64,000 nucleotides of DNA from Streptomyces sp. V1I1 (GTDB lineage Bacteria > Actinomycetota > Actinomycetes > Streptomycetales > Streptomycetaceae): assembly GCF_030817355.1 (NCBI RefSeq), contig NZ_JAUSZH010000001.1:6076501-6140500 (forward strand). Reading direction: 5' to 3'. Shown one piece after another: positions 33,150-42,663 of the stretch. The position numbers and the translations under genes were made by a program. The notes below the pieces were generated by a model, which was given only the letters and a program-made list of their open reading frames with translations, searched no databases and had not been told where the DNA came from. Numbering within the stretch: the first letter of the stretch is position 1; every line of letters starts with the position of its first letter.

Positions 33150-33944
33150 CTAGACGGCGGCCTCGATGGGCCTCGGTCGCAGGTCCGCGTTCTCCAGGAC
33201 GGCGCGCAGGTGCTTCTCGGTGACCGGAAGCACATCGGCGATCGTGATCTCGCGGCCCAGCTCGTACGCCAGCGACGTCACGCCCGCGTCCCGGATCCCG
33301 CACGGCACGATCCGGTCGAACCACGTGTTGTCCGGGTTCACATTCAGCGCGAAGCCGTGCATCGAGACGCCCTTGGCGATACGGATGCCGATCGCCGCGA
33401 GCTTGCGGTCCTCGCGGCGCTGGCCGGCGTTGGAGGGTGCGTACTCCGGGCCGTTCAGCCGCGGGTCGAACTCCTCGTCCTGCAGGCGCGGGTCGAAGTC
33501 CAGCGAGAGACCGCCGATCGCCGGGCGGTCCTCGACCGGGTCGCCCAGCACCCACACACCGCTGCGGCCCTCGATACGGGTGGTCTCCAGGCCGAACTCC
33601 GCGCAGGTGCGGATCAGCGCGTCCTCGAGCCGGCGCACATGCGCGACGACGTCCACCGGGCGCGGGAGCTTCAGGATCGGGTAGCCCACCAGCTGGCCCG
33701 GGCCGTGCCAGGTGATCTTGCCGCCGCGGTCGACGTCGACGACGGGGGTGCCGTCCAGGGGGCGCTCGCTGTCCTGTGTGCGCCGGCCCGCCGTATACAC
33801 GGGCGGGTGCTCCAGGAACAGGCAGGTGTCCTCGATCTCGTCGGCGAACCGGGCGGCGTGGACCTCGCGCTGTTTCTGCCACGCCTCTTGGTACTCGACG
33901 GCTTCGTCGCCGAACCCTAGTTGGACGAACCGCAGCTCACTCAC
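33150..33944 (-). CDS. lipB: Octanoyl-ACP:protein octanoyltransferase
   Basis: 264 residues, GTG 33944 with GGGAGG. Transfers octanoate from acyl carrier protein to lipoyl domains, the step before Lip[19 protein letters not shown] near residue 83 is the substrate-tunnel signature, [17 protein letters not shown] holds the catalytic Lys, and [10 protein letters not shown] the catalytic Cys. An insert of some 35 residues ([18 protein letters not shown] onward) lies before the Lys; I recall this in other Streptomyces LipB proteins. Divergent from a TPR regulator with 241 bases between. Confidence 0.97.
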   Translation of the reverse strand: MSELRFVQLGFGDEAVEYQEAWQKQREVHAARFADEIEDTCLFLEHPPVYTAGRRTQDSERPLDGTPVVDVDRGGKITWHGPGQLVGYPILKLPRPVDVVAHVRRLEDALIRTCAEFGLETTRIEGRSGVWVLGDPVEDRPAIGGLSLDFDPRLQDEEFDPRLNGPEYAPSNAGQRREDRKLAAIGIRIAKGVSMHGFALNVNPDNTWFDRIVPCGIRDAGVTSLAYELGREITIADVLPVTEKHLRAVLENADLRPRPIEAAV

Positions 33945-34185
33945 GGCTGAGCCTCCCTGGACCCTCACCCTGCACAACCTTCAACCTGCACTCACCACGC
34001 CAGGCCACTGTACGGCGGCTCGCGGGAGGCCGACTGGGCAGGTGCGTCCCGTCAGCGACTTCCCCAATCCTCACACGATCGGATGAATGTGGGGCGAAGC
34101 TGGCGGTCCGGGCGCGAAGGGTCGCTAAATTCACGCCGTTCCATAGGGCTGCTCGCGGCCCGGAAGGCAGGAGACCGCACAGCTG

Positions 34186-35631
34186 ATGACGGAACGATCC
34201 CCACAGCGCATCCCCAACCGACAGCTCGCCGCGCTGATCGCAGAAGCCGGATTCTCCAACGCAGGTCTTGCCCGCCGAGTGGACCAGCTCGGACTCGAGC
34301 ATGGGCTGGATCTGCGGTACGACAAAACCTCCGTGACCCGCTGGCTGCGCGGCCAGCAGCCCCGCGGCACCACTCCCGCCCTGATCGCCGAGGTGTTCAC
34401 CCGGCGGCTCGGCCGCCGGCTGTCGGCGCAGGACCTGGGGCTCGACGCCTGTGCGCCCGTATACGCCGGTCTGGAGTTCGCGGCCACGCCCGAGGAGGCC
34501 GTGGACATCGTCAGCGGGCTGTGGCGCAAGGACTCCGGCAGCCACGCGGAGCTGCGGAAGATCGCGTTCACCCCGGCCGGGCTTGTCGTGCCGAGCAGGG
34601 ACTGGCTGATCGGGCGGGCCGACGAGCGGGTCGGCCGGGGCGAGGCCGGGCACAGCGGGACCAGCCGCGTCCCCGTTCAGGGCCGGGTCGCCGTCCCCCG
34701 GCAGCGCTCCACCGACCGGGGACCCGGCCAGAAGGTCTCCAGCGGCGACATCGCGGCCCTGCGCTCGGTCGGCGAGCTGTTCCGCACCCTCGACCACGCC
34801 TACGGCGGCGGTCACGCCCGGCAGGCGCTGGTCCGCTATCTCGAGCACGAGGCCGAGCCGATGCTCCGCGGCACCTATGGGGAGGTCACGGGGCGGCGGC
34901 TGTTCGCCGCGGCCGCCGATCTGACCCGGCTGGCCGGCTGGACGTCGTACGACATCGCCGCCCACGGCCTCGCCCAGCGCTACTTCGTCCAGGCGTTACG
35001 GCTCTCCCAGGCCGCCGGAGACCGCGCGTACGGCTCCTATGTGCTGGTGACCATGAGCCGCCAGGCGGTCTACCTCGGGCACGGCCGGGAGGCGGTGCAG
35101 CTGACGCGCGTCGCCCAGCAGGGCGTGGGCTCGTCGGCGCCGCCGGTGGTGCAGGCGCTGCTGCATGCCGTCGAGGCACGCGGGCACGGCGTGCTCAGCG
35201 ACGTGCGGGCGTGCACCGCCGCGCTGGTGCGGGCCGAGCGGGCGCTGGAGACGGCGCGGCCGGGGGACGATGTGCCGCACTGGGCGCGGTTCTTCGACGA
35301 GGCGCAGCTCGCGGACGAGTTCGGGCACTGCCACCGGGATCTGCAGCAGTACCGGGCGGCGGCGCAGCATGCGGAGCGCTCGCTCCAGCTGCGCGCTCCG
35401 GCGTTCGCGCGCAGCCGGGTCTTCTGCCGGGTGGTGCTGGCCTCCGCCCGGCTCGGCCTGGGGGAGCTGGACCAGGCGTGCGCGCTGGGGGCGGAGGCGG
35501 CGTTGCAGGCGTCGGAGATGCGATCGGCGCGGGCTACGGAGTACGTACGGGAATTCGAGCGGCGGCTGGAGCCGTACCGGGACGCGGCGGCGGCGCGGAA
35601 CTATCGCGACCGGGTGGCAGCGCTGGGCTGA
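34186..35631 (+). CDS. TPR-containing regulator (NsdA/NsdB-like)
   Basis: 481 residues. The N-terminal 60 residues (RQLAALIAEAGFSNAGLARRV; TSVTRWLRGQQPRGTTPALI) form a helix-turn-helix. After a variable linker near residues 155-185, the C-terminal 300 residues are helical repeats (QALLHAVEARGHGVLSDV; FARSRVFCRVVLASARLGLG) ending YVREFERRLEPYRDAAAARN. Proteins of this build, such as NsdA and NsdB, modulate development and antibiotic production in Streptomyces; which member this is cannot be told. AGGAG lies 12 bases before the ATG, rather far. Confidence 0.8.
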   Translation: MTERSPQRIPNRQLAALIAEAGFSNAGLARRVDQLGLEHGLDLRYDKTSVTRWLRGQQPRGTTPALIAEVFTRRLGRRLSAQDLGLDACAPVYAGLEFAATPEEAVDIVSGLWRKDSGSHAELRKIAFTPAGLVVPSRDWLIGRADERVGRGEAGHSGTSRVPVQGRVAVPRQRSTDRGPGQKVSSGDIAALRSVGELFRTLDHAYGGGHARQALVRYLEHEAEPMLRGTYGEVTGRRLFAAAADLTRLAGWTSYDIAAHGLAQRYFVQALRLSQAAGDRAYGSYVLVTMSRQAVYLGHGREAVQLTRVAQQGVGSSAPPVVQALLHAVEARGHGVLSDVRACTAALVRAERALETARPGDDVPHWARFFDEAQLADEFGHCHRDLQQYRAAAQHAERSLQLRAPAFARSRVFCRVVLASARLGLGELDQACALGAEAALQASEMRSARATEYVREFERRLEPYRDAAAARNYRDRVAALG

Positions 35632-35993
35632 ACCCGGGGGGCCGCCGCCCCCCGGACCCCGGGACCCCGGACCCCTGGGCCGGAGCCCCGGACGCCCGGG
35701 ATCTCGGACCCCGGGACCCCGGACGCCTGGGCCGAGCCCCGGGATCTCGGACCGTCTGGGCCGGAGCCCCGGATCTCGGCGCCTCAATCGCCGACGGGGC
35801 TTGTTCCCCTACCCCGCCCCTTCCCGAAACTGGGGCTTCGCCCCAGACCCCGTACGCCCTTCTGGGGGTCCCCCCGCGCCCGCCAGGGCGTAGGGGGAGG
35901 GGTTCGGGGCGGAGCCCCGACGCGGGCCCGGGCATTTCAAGCCTCGCCGTCGATTGAGGCGCGGGGTTCGGGGCGGAGGCCCGAGAAGAGCGG
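35632..35993. repeat. Gene-free block of degenerate tandem and inverted repeats
   Basis: 35640-35780 is built from imperfect units around GGAGCCCCGGA and TCTCGGACC. Then two 24-base inverted arms, CGCCTCAATCGCCGACGGGG plus CTTG (35780-35803) and its near complement (35938-35961, three mismatches), enclose 134 bases containing GGGGCTTCGCCCC-type hairpins. The CCTCAATCG motif is common between Streptomyces genes. No gene is seen here. Confidence 0.8.
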
Positions 35994-37343
35994 TTACGCC
36001 ACCGCCGACAGCGCGGCCGCCTCCTCGTAGCCCTGCTGGACGCCGAAGTCCCGCAGGATCGCGTCCGCCGCCCTGCGGCCCGAGAACAGCGCGCCCTGGA
36101 CCGTACTCGTATCGCGGTGGTCCCCGCAGACGTACAGCCCGGACAGCAGCCGCACCGGGCGGCGCGGATCGTGCGGCGGGGGCATCGCCGGGACCGCCTC
36201 CGGGTCGTGGTGAACCGCGAGCAGCTCCCAGTCGGCCGTGGGCGTGCCGTACAGCGTGGCGAGATGGGCGCGGACGGCCCGGTCCAGCTGCGGCGGGGGA
36301 GTCCCGAGCACCGTCGACGAGATCAGCACACGGGCGGCCGGCGCGCGCGACGGGTCGACCTCGCTCATCACGGCGGTGTGCGAGACGGGCCCGCCGCGAT
36401 CCCCGTCCAGCACCAGGGCCGGGTCGGCGAGCGGGGCCTCGGGCGCGGTGTGGTGCAGCACCGTGACCGGATGGAAGGTCGGCACGCGCAGGCCCGGCAG
36501 CAGCTCGGCGGCCGCGCGGGCGCCGGTGGCCAGAACCAGGGCACGGCAGCCGAGTTCGCCGTACTCGTCGGTCATGACGCGGTTGATGGAGGCGTCGGTG
36601 ACACGTATCCCCGTGTGTACGGTGCCGGGCGGCAGCGCGGCCGCCAGCTGCCGGGGCAGAGCCGCCGCGCCCCCTTCCGGTACGCACAACCGGCCGCGTG
36701 CGAAGCCGCGCAGGGCGAGATCGGCGCACCGGCTCGAGGTGGTCAGCGCCGGGTCGCAGAGCAGTGCGGACAGCAGCGGGCGCAGGAAGCCGTGGAGCGT
36801 ACGGACCGGCACGCCGCGGGTGCAGAGCGAGCCCGCCGTGGGCCGCTCGGGGCGGGCCAGCAGGCGCTCCACCGGGGTGGCCGCGAGACGGGCGAGGGAC
36901 GCGCCGAGCCGGGCCTGGTCGAGCGGCCTGGGGGCGCTTGCGAGGGCGCGTGCGACCGTGAATGCTCCCCCTACGCCCCGGAGGGCGTGGGGGGAGCCCC
37001 ACCGTGCGCCCCCTGGTTCACCGGACCGCCTGACCACCTCTCCGGTCCGCTGGAGCCGCCCCCCGCTGTGCACGAGCACACCGGGCGAGAAGGGCCGCAG
37101 GACGACGTCCGCGAGCCCCTTCGTGCGGCGCAGTTCGGGATACGAGGTGTTGAGCAACTGGCCGATGCGGTCGAGCCGGAATCCGTCGATCTCCTCCGTG
37201 GCCATCCGGCCGCCCACCTCAGGGGCAGCCTCCAGAACAGTGACCTTGATGCCTGCGCTGATGAGTTGATGAGCCGCCGAGAGACCGGCGATCCCGGCCC
37301 CGACGATGACGACGTCCGCATGATGAGCGGTGCTGCTGAGCAC
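35994..37343 (-). CDS. FAD-dependent oxidoreductase (amine oxidase / phytoene-desaturase-like)
   Basis: 449 residues, GTG 37343 with GGAGG five bases before it. ADVVIVGAGIAGLSAAHQL is the FAD-binding turn, VLEAAPEVGGRMATEEIDGFRLDRIGQL the extended FAD motif with GGR, and GLYVCGDHRDTSTVQGALFSGRRAA the C-terminal FAD contact. The central part is divergent, so the substrate is unknown; relatives oxidise amines, carotenoids or protoporphyrinogen. It stands alone, with a repeat-rich gap after it and another before it. Confidence 0.88.
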   Translation of the reverse strand: MLSSTAHHADVVIVGAGIAGLSAAHQLISAGIKVTVLEAAPEVGGRMATEEIDGFRLDRIGQLLNTSYPELRRTKGLADVVLRPFSPGVLVHSGGRLQRTGEVVRRSGEPGGARWGSPHALRGVGGAFTVARALASAPRPLDQARLGASLARLAATPVERLLARPERPTAGSLCTRGVPVRTLHGFLRPLLSALLCDPALTTSSRCADLALRGFARGRLCVPEGGAAALPRQLAAALPPGTVHTGIRVTDASINRVMTDEYGELGCRALVLATGARAAAELLPGLRVPTFHPVTVLHHTAPEAPLADPALVLDGDRGGPVSHTAVMSEVDPSRAPAARVLISSTVLGTPPPQLDRAVRAHLATLYGTPTADWELLAVHHDPEAVPAMPPPHDPRRPVRLLSGLYVCGDHRDTSTVQGALFSGRRAADAILRDFGVQQGYEEAAALSAVA

Positions 37344-37493
37344 GTGCCCCTCCCCGAGGTCGGCGCGGCTGGTGGGAGCCTCATGCCCCCAACAGGCCCC
37401 CGGAATGCCCGAGTCGGACAGAGAGTAGGCAGCGGTGGCCGAACCGCGAGTCGCGCATGCGGTGGAGCACCGGGGCGCGGGGGCGCACACGTC

Positions 37494-37575
37494 ATTTCCC
37501 GGGGCGCCGCACCAGACCCGGCGGCTCTTTTCCGGGGGCGCCGCACCAGACCCCGCAGCTCTTTCCCGGGGCTGC
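37494..37575. repeat. Short tandem repeat, about 37-base unit
   Basis: GGGCGCCGCACCAGACCC with flanking CTCTTTCC-type sequence occurs twice and a third time in part, in the gap (37344-37602) between two minus-strand genes. No gene is visible in the gap. Confidence 0.7.
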
Positions 37576-37602
37576 GCCCCTCCCCGCGGCCCGGGCGCCG
37601 GG

Positions 37603-38499
37603 CTACCGCAGGGCCGCGCGGATCGCCTCGTCGATGCCCGGGAACGCGAAGGAGAAGTCCGACTCCAGCAGCCGGTTCGGCAGTACCCGCTGGCTGCTCA
37701 GGACGTCCTCGGCCAGCTCGCCGAGGACGACGCGCAGCACCGGCGCGGGGACCGCGAAGAACGCGGGACGCCGCAGTGCCCGGCCCATCGCCTCGGTGAC
37801 CTCGCGGTTGGTGACCGGGTGGGGGGCCGTGAGGTTCACCGGACCGGACAGCGACTCCGTGTCCAGGATGTGCCGCAGCGCCGCCACTTCGTCGTGCAGC
37901 GAGATGTAGCTCCAGTACTGCCGGCCGTTGCCGAGCTGCCCGCCCACGCCCGCCTTGAAGATCGGGAACATCCGGCCCCACGCCCCGCCCTTGCGCGCCA
38001 CCACAAGCCCCGTGCGGGCGAAGGCGGTCCGGATGCCCGCCTCCTCGGCCGGGGCCGCCGCCTCCTCCCACTCCACGACCAGCTTTGGCAGAAACCCGTC
38101 GCCGGGAGGTGCGCTCTCGTCCACCGCACGGTCCCCGGTGTCGCCGTAGAAGCCGACCGCGCTCCCGCTGATCAGCACCCGGGGCGGTGCATCCAGGGAG
38201 GCGACCGCCTCCGCGATCGCGGCCGTGCCCAGCACCCGGCTGTCCCGGATCTCCTTGCGGTACGCGTCGTTCCAGCGGCGCGCGCCGATCCCCGCACCGG
38301 CGAGATGCACGACGCCCTCGCAGCCGACCAGGCCGCCCACGTCGACGTACTGCCGGTGCGGGTCCCACTCCACCTCGTCCCCGGCCCGCGCGGGGCGGCG
38401 CACCAGGCGCACCACCTCGTGCCCGTCCGAGCGCAGCGAGCGCACAAGTGCCGTACCGATGAGTCCGGTGGAGCCGGTGACCGCGATCCGCATGGGCAC
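37603..38499 (-). CDS. TIGR01777-family NAD-dependent epimerase-like protein
   Basis: 298 residues. RIAVTGSTGLIGTALV is the Rossmann TGxxGxxG turn. WDPHRQYVDVGGLVGCEGVVHLAGAGI, RWNDAYRKEIRDSRVLGT and VLISGSAVGFYGDTGD are the family pattern (SulA/YfcH type), with the Tyr of SAVGFYG. The C-terminal VLRVVLGELAEDVLSSQRVLPNRL is the DUF1731 domain. Substrate unknown. ATG at 38499 or 38493. Only 38 bases separate it from the divergent acetyltransferase. Confidence 0.93.
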   Translation of the reverse strand: MPMRIAVTGSTGLIGTALVRSLRSDGHEVVRLVRRPARAGDEVEWDPHRQYVDVGGLVGCEGVVHLAGAGIGARRWNDAYRKEIRDSRVLGTAAIAEAVASLDAPPRVLISGSAVGFYGDTGDRAVDESAPPGDGFLPKLVVEWEEAAAPAEEAGIRTAFARTGLVVARKGGAWGRMFPIFKAGVGGQLGNGRQYWSYISLHDEVAALRHILDTESLSGPVNLTAPHPVTNREVTEAMGRALRRPAFFAVPAPVLRVVLGELAEDVLSSQRVLPNRLLESDFSFAFPGIDEAIRAALR

Positions 38500-38537
38500 A
38501 TCCTGCCCCCGTACGGCCGCATGGCACAGTGACCTTC

Positions 38538-39035
38538 ATGTCCGAGTCGCACATACGCCCCGCACTGCGTACCGACGAGGCAGTCCTCGGTGAGCTCGAC
38601 CGGGACACCTGGTCTCCGCTGCACGCGGTGCAGCCGAGGCCGAGGCCGCCGTACGACAGTTTCTTCGACTCGAACCACCGGCCCGAGGACTTCCTCGTCG
38701 CCGAGGACGCCGACGGCACGGTCATCGGCTACATCCGGCTGATCCCGCCCACCCCGCTCGCCTGCAACCAGCATGTGCGGCAGATCCAGGGCCTCGCCGT
38801 GGCCGACCGCGCGCGCGGGCGGGGGACCGGGCGGGCGCTGCTGCGAGCCGCGTTCGCCGAGGCGCGACGCCAGGGCGCGGTGCGGATGACGCTGCGGGTG
38901 CTCGGCCACAACAAACCGGCCCGTGCGCTGTACGAGTCGGAGGGCTTCGCGGTCGAGGGCGTGCTGCCGGGGGAGTTCTACCTGGACGGGCAGTACGTCG
39001 ACGACGTGATGATGGGCCGCAGCCTCACCGTGTGA
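38538..39035 (+). CDS. GNAT N-acetyltransferase
   Basis: 165 residues. VRQIQGLAVADRARGRGTGRALLRAAF contains the acetyl-CoA pyrophosphate loop (RGRGTG), and LRVLGHNKPARALYESEGF with VEGVLPGEFYLDGQYVDDVM is the standard second half. The acceptor is unknown. ATG 38538 is preceded by GTGACCTTC, with no clear ribosome site; a leaderless message is possible. Confidence 0.9.
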   Translation: MSESHIRPALRTDEAVLGELDRDTWSPLHAVQPRPRPPYDSFFDSNHRPEDFLVAEDADGTVIGYIRLIPPTPLACNQHVRQIQGLAVADRARGRGTGRALLRAAFAEARRQGAVRMTLRVLGHNKPARALYESEGFAVEGVLPGEFYLDGQYVDDVMMGRSLTV

Positions 39036-39099
39036 GCAACGTCGTGGCCAACGTTGTGGCCAGCGTCGTGACCAACGGCCTTGATCCGGGCGGGAGTTC

Positions 39100-39621
39100 T
39101 CACGGGTTCCCGAAGCGCTCCCAGAGCCGGGGGAAACGTTGCGCCAGCGCCTCGTCGTCGTCGAAGTCGAACGGCGTCCCGGCCGGCTCGGCCGTCTGTG
39201 GCGCGATCCCGAGATCCGGCGCGACGACCCCGGTGAGCTGCTCGTACGCCTCGTCCGCCGCGTACCCCAGCTCCTCGCCGTCCCCGTCGATGTCCTCGTC
39301 GAACTCATCGAGCAGCTCGGCCAGCGTGTCCGGGCCGTGCAGCGCGCCCTCGAAGATCTCCCGGCCCTGCCCGATCAGCCAGCAGCGGAAGTAGTCGAAG
39401 GCGTCGTCGCTCGCGCCGCCGAGCAGCACGGCGGCCGCGCCCCACAGATCCCAGGTGTACGCGCGGTTGTAGCGGGCCTCGAAGTGCCGGGCGAAGTCCA
39501 GCACGGAGTCGGGGTCGAGCTGCAGCAGCCGCTCGACCAGCAGTTCGGCATGGTCCTCGGGGTCGCCCTCGGCGGCCTCGCGGGTGCTGTCGATGATCTC
39601 CCAGAACTCCGTCTCGTCCAT
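39100..39621 (-). CDS. DUF4240 domain protein
   Basis: 173 residues, strongly acidic. It starts MDETEFWEIIDSTREAA, the DUF4240 opening. RYNRAYTWDLWGAAAVLLGG with FDYFRCWLIGQGREIFEGAL is its conserved core. No signal, membrane segment or known active site. Such proteins are often immunity- or conflict-associated in actinomycetes, which is a general observation rather than evidence here. It is divergent from an SDR gene 111 bases away. Confidence 0.85.
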   Translation of the reverse strand: MDETEFWEIIDSTREAAEGDPEDHAELLVERLLQLDPDSVLDFARHFEARYNRAYTWDLWGAAAVLLGGASDDAFDYFRCWLIGQGREIFEGALHGPDTLAELLDEFDEDIDGDGEELGYAADEAYEQLTGVVAPDLGIAPQTAEPAGTPFDFDDDEALAQRFPRLWERFGNP

Positions 39622-39732
39622 CACGGGACAAGCATCGTGGTTGGCGGGGGGCGGCGCACGCGGAGCCACCGAAATGCTGACTCTTTCGAATGGCGGACAG
39701 GAGATGTCGGGTATCCGTGCGACCGTCGGCGT

Positions 39733-40662
39733 ATGACGACGGACACACCGACGGACACACCACTGACAGGGAAAGTCGCACTGGTCGCGGGGGCCACCCG
39801 GGGCGCGGGCCGCGCCATCGCCGTACAGCTGGGCGCGGCCGGAGCGACGGTGTATGTGACGGGACGGACCACTCGCGAGCACGTCAGCGAGGTCGGCCGG
39901 GCGACAGAGACCATCGAAGAGACGGCGGAGCTGGTCACGGAGGCGGGGGGCGAAGGCATCGCCGTACCGGCCGACCATCTGGAGCCCGAGCATGTACGGG
40001 CGGTCGTCGAGCGGATCGACCGCGACCACGGCCGACTCGACATCCTGGTCAACGACATCTGGGGCGGCAACCACCTGCTCGACTTCGACACGCGGATGTG
40101 GGACGTCGAGCTGAGCCGCGGGCTGCGGATGATCGAGCTCGGGGTGAAGAGCCACATCATCACCAGCAGCATCGCGCTGCCCCTGCTCGTACGGCGGCCG
40201 GGCGGCCTGGTCGTCGAGGTCACCGATGGCACGGCCGAGACCAACAAGGGCTTCCGCGAGAACTTCTACTACGACCTCGCCAAGAACGGCCCGATCCGGA
40301 TGGCCTTCATCCTGGGCGAGGAGCTGAAGAGCGTCGGCGGCGCGGCGGTGTCCGTCACCCCGGGCTTTCTGCGCTCCGAGGAGATGCTCGACATCTTCGG
40401 CGTCACCGAGGAGACCTGGCGCGAGGCGATCGACAAGCAGGCGCACTGGGCGCTGTCCGAGTCGCCGGTCTATGTCGGCCGGGGGGTCGCGGCGCTCGCA
40501 GCGGACCCGGAGCGGGCCCGCTGGAACGGGCAGTCGCTCTCCAGCGGGCAGCTGGCGAAGGTGTACGGCGTCACGGACGCGGACGGCAGCAGGCCGGACG
40601 TCTGGACGTACATCGCGGAGGAGGCGGCGGGCGCGGACCCGTCCAAGGACGACTACCGGTAG
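39733..40662 (+). CDS. Short-chain dehydrogenase/reductase
   Basis: 309 residues. VALVAGATRGAGRAIAVQLG near residue 15 is the TGxxxGxG cofactor turn (with A for T). The catalytic pair is YYDLAKNG near residue 185 (YxxxK). LVNDIWGGNH replaces the common NNAG. GFLRSEEMLDIFG lies at the substrate cap. The C-terminal 40 residues (VYGVTDADGSRPDVWTY) are an extra tail. Substrate unknown. It is followed by a short tandem repeat of CGGTAGGGACTA type at 40657-40702. Confidence 0.92.
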   Translation: MTTDTPTDTPLTGKVALVAGATRGAGRAIAVQLGAAGATVYVTGRTTREHVSEVGRATETIEETAELVTEAGGEGIAVPADHLEPEHVRAVVERIDRDHGRLDILVNDIWGGNHLLDFDTRMWDVELSRGLRMIELGVKSHIITSSIALPLLVRRPGGLVVEVTDGTAETNKGFRENFYYDLAKNGPIRMAFILGEELKSVGGAAVSVTPGFLRSEEMLDIFGVTEETWREAIDKQAHWALSESPVYVGRGVAALAADPERARWNGQSLSSGQLAKVYGVTDADGSRPDVWTYIAEEAAGADPSKDDYR

Positions 40663-40726
40663 GGACTAGCGGTGGGGACTACCGGTAGGGACTAGCGGTA
40701 AGGCCGCGTCCAGCGCGGTAGGGCTG

Positions 40727-41692
40727 TTACTGATACAGCCGCGCCGCCCGGTCCGCGGCCTCGGCGAAACGGGCGCGCAGATCCGGCGGCGCAAGCAGCT
40801 CCACATGGGGACCCAGGCCGAAGAGCTGGCCGAACGCGACCTTGTGGGATTCGACAGGCAGGGTGAGCGTCACCCGGCCCTGCCCGTCCGGGGGTTCGGC
40901 CGCAGCCAGCGCCTCGCGGGCCGCCGCCCGGTCCGTGACGTACGGCAGCCGACGCGCGCCCTCCTCGGTGACCCGGACCACCACTTCGGCGCGGAGTATG
41001 GAGCGCGCGAACTGGGCCGCGCGCTCCTCCCAGAAGCCGGGCAGGTCGAACTCCTCGTCCCGTACAAAGAGTTCCCCGTCCGCGTCCACCGCCGTGAACC
41101 GGTCGATCCGGTACACCCGGAAGGCCGCATCCGCGCGGGCGCACAAATACCAGACGCCCGCCTTCAGTACGAGTCCGTACGGCTCCAACTCCCGCTCGAC
41201 CTCGGCGTCCTGGCGCCGGTAACGGGCCCTGATGCGGCGGTCGTCCCATACCGCCTCCGCGACGGCCGGGAGCAGCTCGGGCGTCCCCGGCTCCTGGTAC
41301 CAGCCGGGGGCGTCGAGATGGAAGCGCTGGGCCGCGCTGTGGGAGGCGTCCCTGAGCGAGGGCAGCAGCGCCGCGGACACCTTCAGACGTGCCGCGGACG
41401 CCGCGTCCTCGAGGCCCATCTCCCGCAGCGCGCCCGGGAGCCCGGACAGGAAGAGGGCCTCGGCCTCACTGCGCCCGAGCCCGGTCAGCCGGGTCCGGTA
41501 GCCGCCCACGAGCCGGTAGCCGCCGGCCCGCCCCCGGTCGGCGTAGACCGGGACGCCCGCCTCGGACAGCGCGAGGGCGTCCCGGGTTATGGTCCGCTCC
41601 GACACGTCGAGCTCGCGTGCCAGCTCGGCCCCGGTCATGGAGGGCCTTGCCTGGAGGAGCAGCACCATCTTGATCAGCCGGGCGGCACGCAT
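40727..41692 (-). CDS. DeoR-type HTH / WYL-domain regulator
   Basis: 321 residues. N-terminal winged helix (MTGAELARELDVSERTITRD) near residues 18-38. The WYL domain spans residues about 135-215 with LEPYGLVLKAGVWYLCARAD and FRVYRIDRFTAV. The C-terminal WCX-like extension contains EVVVRVTEEGARRLPY. WYL domains sense small ligands or nucleic acids, and members act as repressors or activators in stress and phage response. Its target may be the MerR gene just beyond or itself; no operator was identified. Confidence 0.93.
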   Translation of the reverse strand: MRAARLIKMVLLLQARPSMTGAELARELDVSERTITRDALALSEAGVPVYADRGRAGGYRLVGGYRTRLTGLGRSEAEALFLSGLPGALREMGLEDAASAARLKVSAALLPSLRDASHSAAQRFHLDAPGWYQEPGTPELLPAVAEAVWDDRRIRARYRRQDAEVERELEPYGLVLKAGVWYLCARADAAFRVYRIDRFTAVDADGELFVRDEEFDLPGFWEERAAQFARSILRAEVVVRVTEEGARRLPYVTDRAAAREALAAAEPPDGQGRVTLTLPVESHKVAFGQLFGLGPHVELLAPPDLRARFAEAADRAARLYQ

Positions 41693-41711
41693 GCCTCCAT
41701 CATTGCGCAGC

Positions 41712-42527
41712 TCAGGCGAGTGGCTCCTGGAGTTCGGTCACCCACTTCTCCTTGTCCGGCGGGCACTCGAGGTAGATCTCCCGGGCGTAGCCCGCCGAGC
41801 TGTGGCCGCCCGCGTCGATCCACTGAGCCAGGTTCTGGGCCGTGGGCACGATCGCGTCCATCGGCCCGCGGTGCACGATCGTCGCCGCCCGCTCGACGGC
41901 GGGCAGATCGGCGATCTCGAAGTCCGGGCCGGGCTCCTGGCCGGCAGCGACCGTGCACCCCGCGTGCACCATGATCGCGCCGTCGCCCTCCGGTGCGTCC
42001 TAGTACGCGATACCTGGCCCTGTCGGGGTCACCCCGGCCGCCTTCAGCCGCCGGAACAGCTCGTCGTACAGCGGGCTGATGACCGGGCCGATGTGCTCGG
42101 GCGCGTAACTGGCGGCCACGGCGGTCAGTTCGGCGACCCGTACCGCCGGTGTGCTCTTGATCATGACGTCCTGGGTGGGCATGTGACCCTCGCTCTCGAT
42201 CGACCGGAGCCTCGCCTCGACCTGCGACAGTCTGGCGGCCGCCGAGGCCATCGCCTCTTCCAGTTCCGCCTGCCGCAGCTTGAGCATCCCGCGCAGCTCC
42301 TCCGTACTCACCCGCTCCTCGAGGATCTCCTGGACCTGCTGGAGCGTGAAGCCGAGATCCTTGAGGGCGACGACACGGTTGAGCTGGGCGAGCTGGGCCG
42401 CGGTGTAGTAGCGGTACCCGCTGTAGGGGTCGGTGTGGGCGGGGCGCAGCAGCCCGATCGCGTCGTAGTGACGCAGCATGCGGGCCGACACACGGCCGTG
42501 CCTGGCGAAGTCTCCGATGGTGAACAT
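41712..42527 (-). pseudogene. MerR-family regulator with GyrI-like domain, amber-interrupted
   Basis: Residues 1-70 are a MerR winged helix (MFTIGDFARHGRVSARMLRH; LRPAHTDPYSGYRYY), then a coiled coil and the start of a GyrI/BmrR-type ligand domain (VTPTGPGIAY). A TAG at 42000-42002 stops it. The same frame then runs on without a gap through DAPEGDGAIMVHAGCTVAAG to WVTELQEPLA at 41712, giving 271 codons in all. One base change (for example TAC to TAG) explains it. The product would be a 175-residue repressor lacking ligand sensing. A downstream ATG (MVHAG) has no ribosome site. Confidence 0.85.
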
Positions 42528-42570
42528 GACGTCTCCCAGTGCACGGCTTCACACGGTGTCAGGGTCAAGC

Positions 42571-42586
42571 ATCGCCGATCGGCGAT
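42571..42586. promoter_or_regulatory. Palindrome before the MerR gene
   Basis: Perfect 16-base palindrome ATCGCCGATCGGCGAT, 44-59 bases before the MerR start. It is a possible operator, or part of the aceE terminator region that follows. Confidence 0.45.
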
Positions 42587-42590
42587 GACG

Positions 42591-42622
42591 AACCCCCGGC
42601 GGCCGTCGGGCCGCCGGGGGTT
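42591..42622 (-). terminator. Terminator of aceE
   Basis: Twelve-base perfect stem (AACCCCCGGCGG with CCGCCGGGGGTT) 42 bases past the aceE stop. Confidence 0.8.
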
Positions 42623-42663
42623 ACTCAAGCCCTTCCACAGGGCCGGTGGTTACTTAGGCCCCT

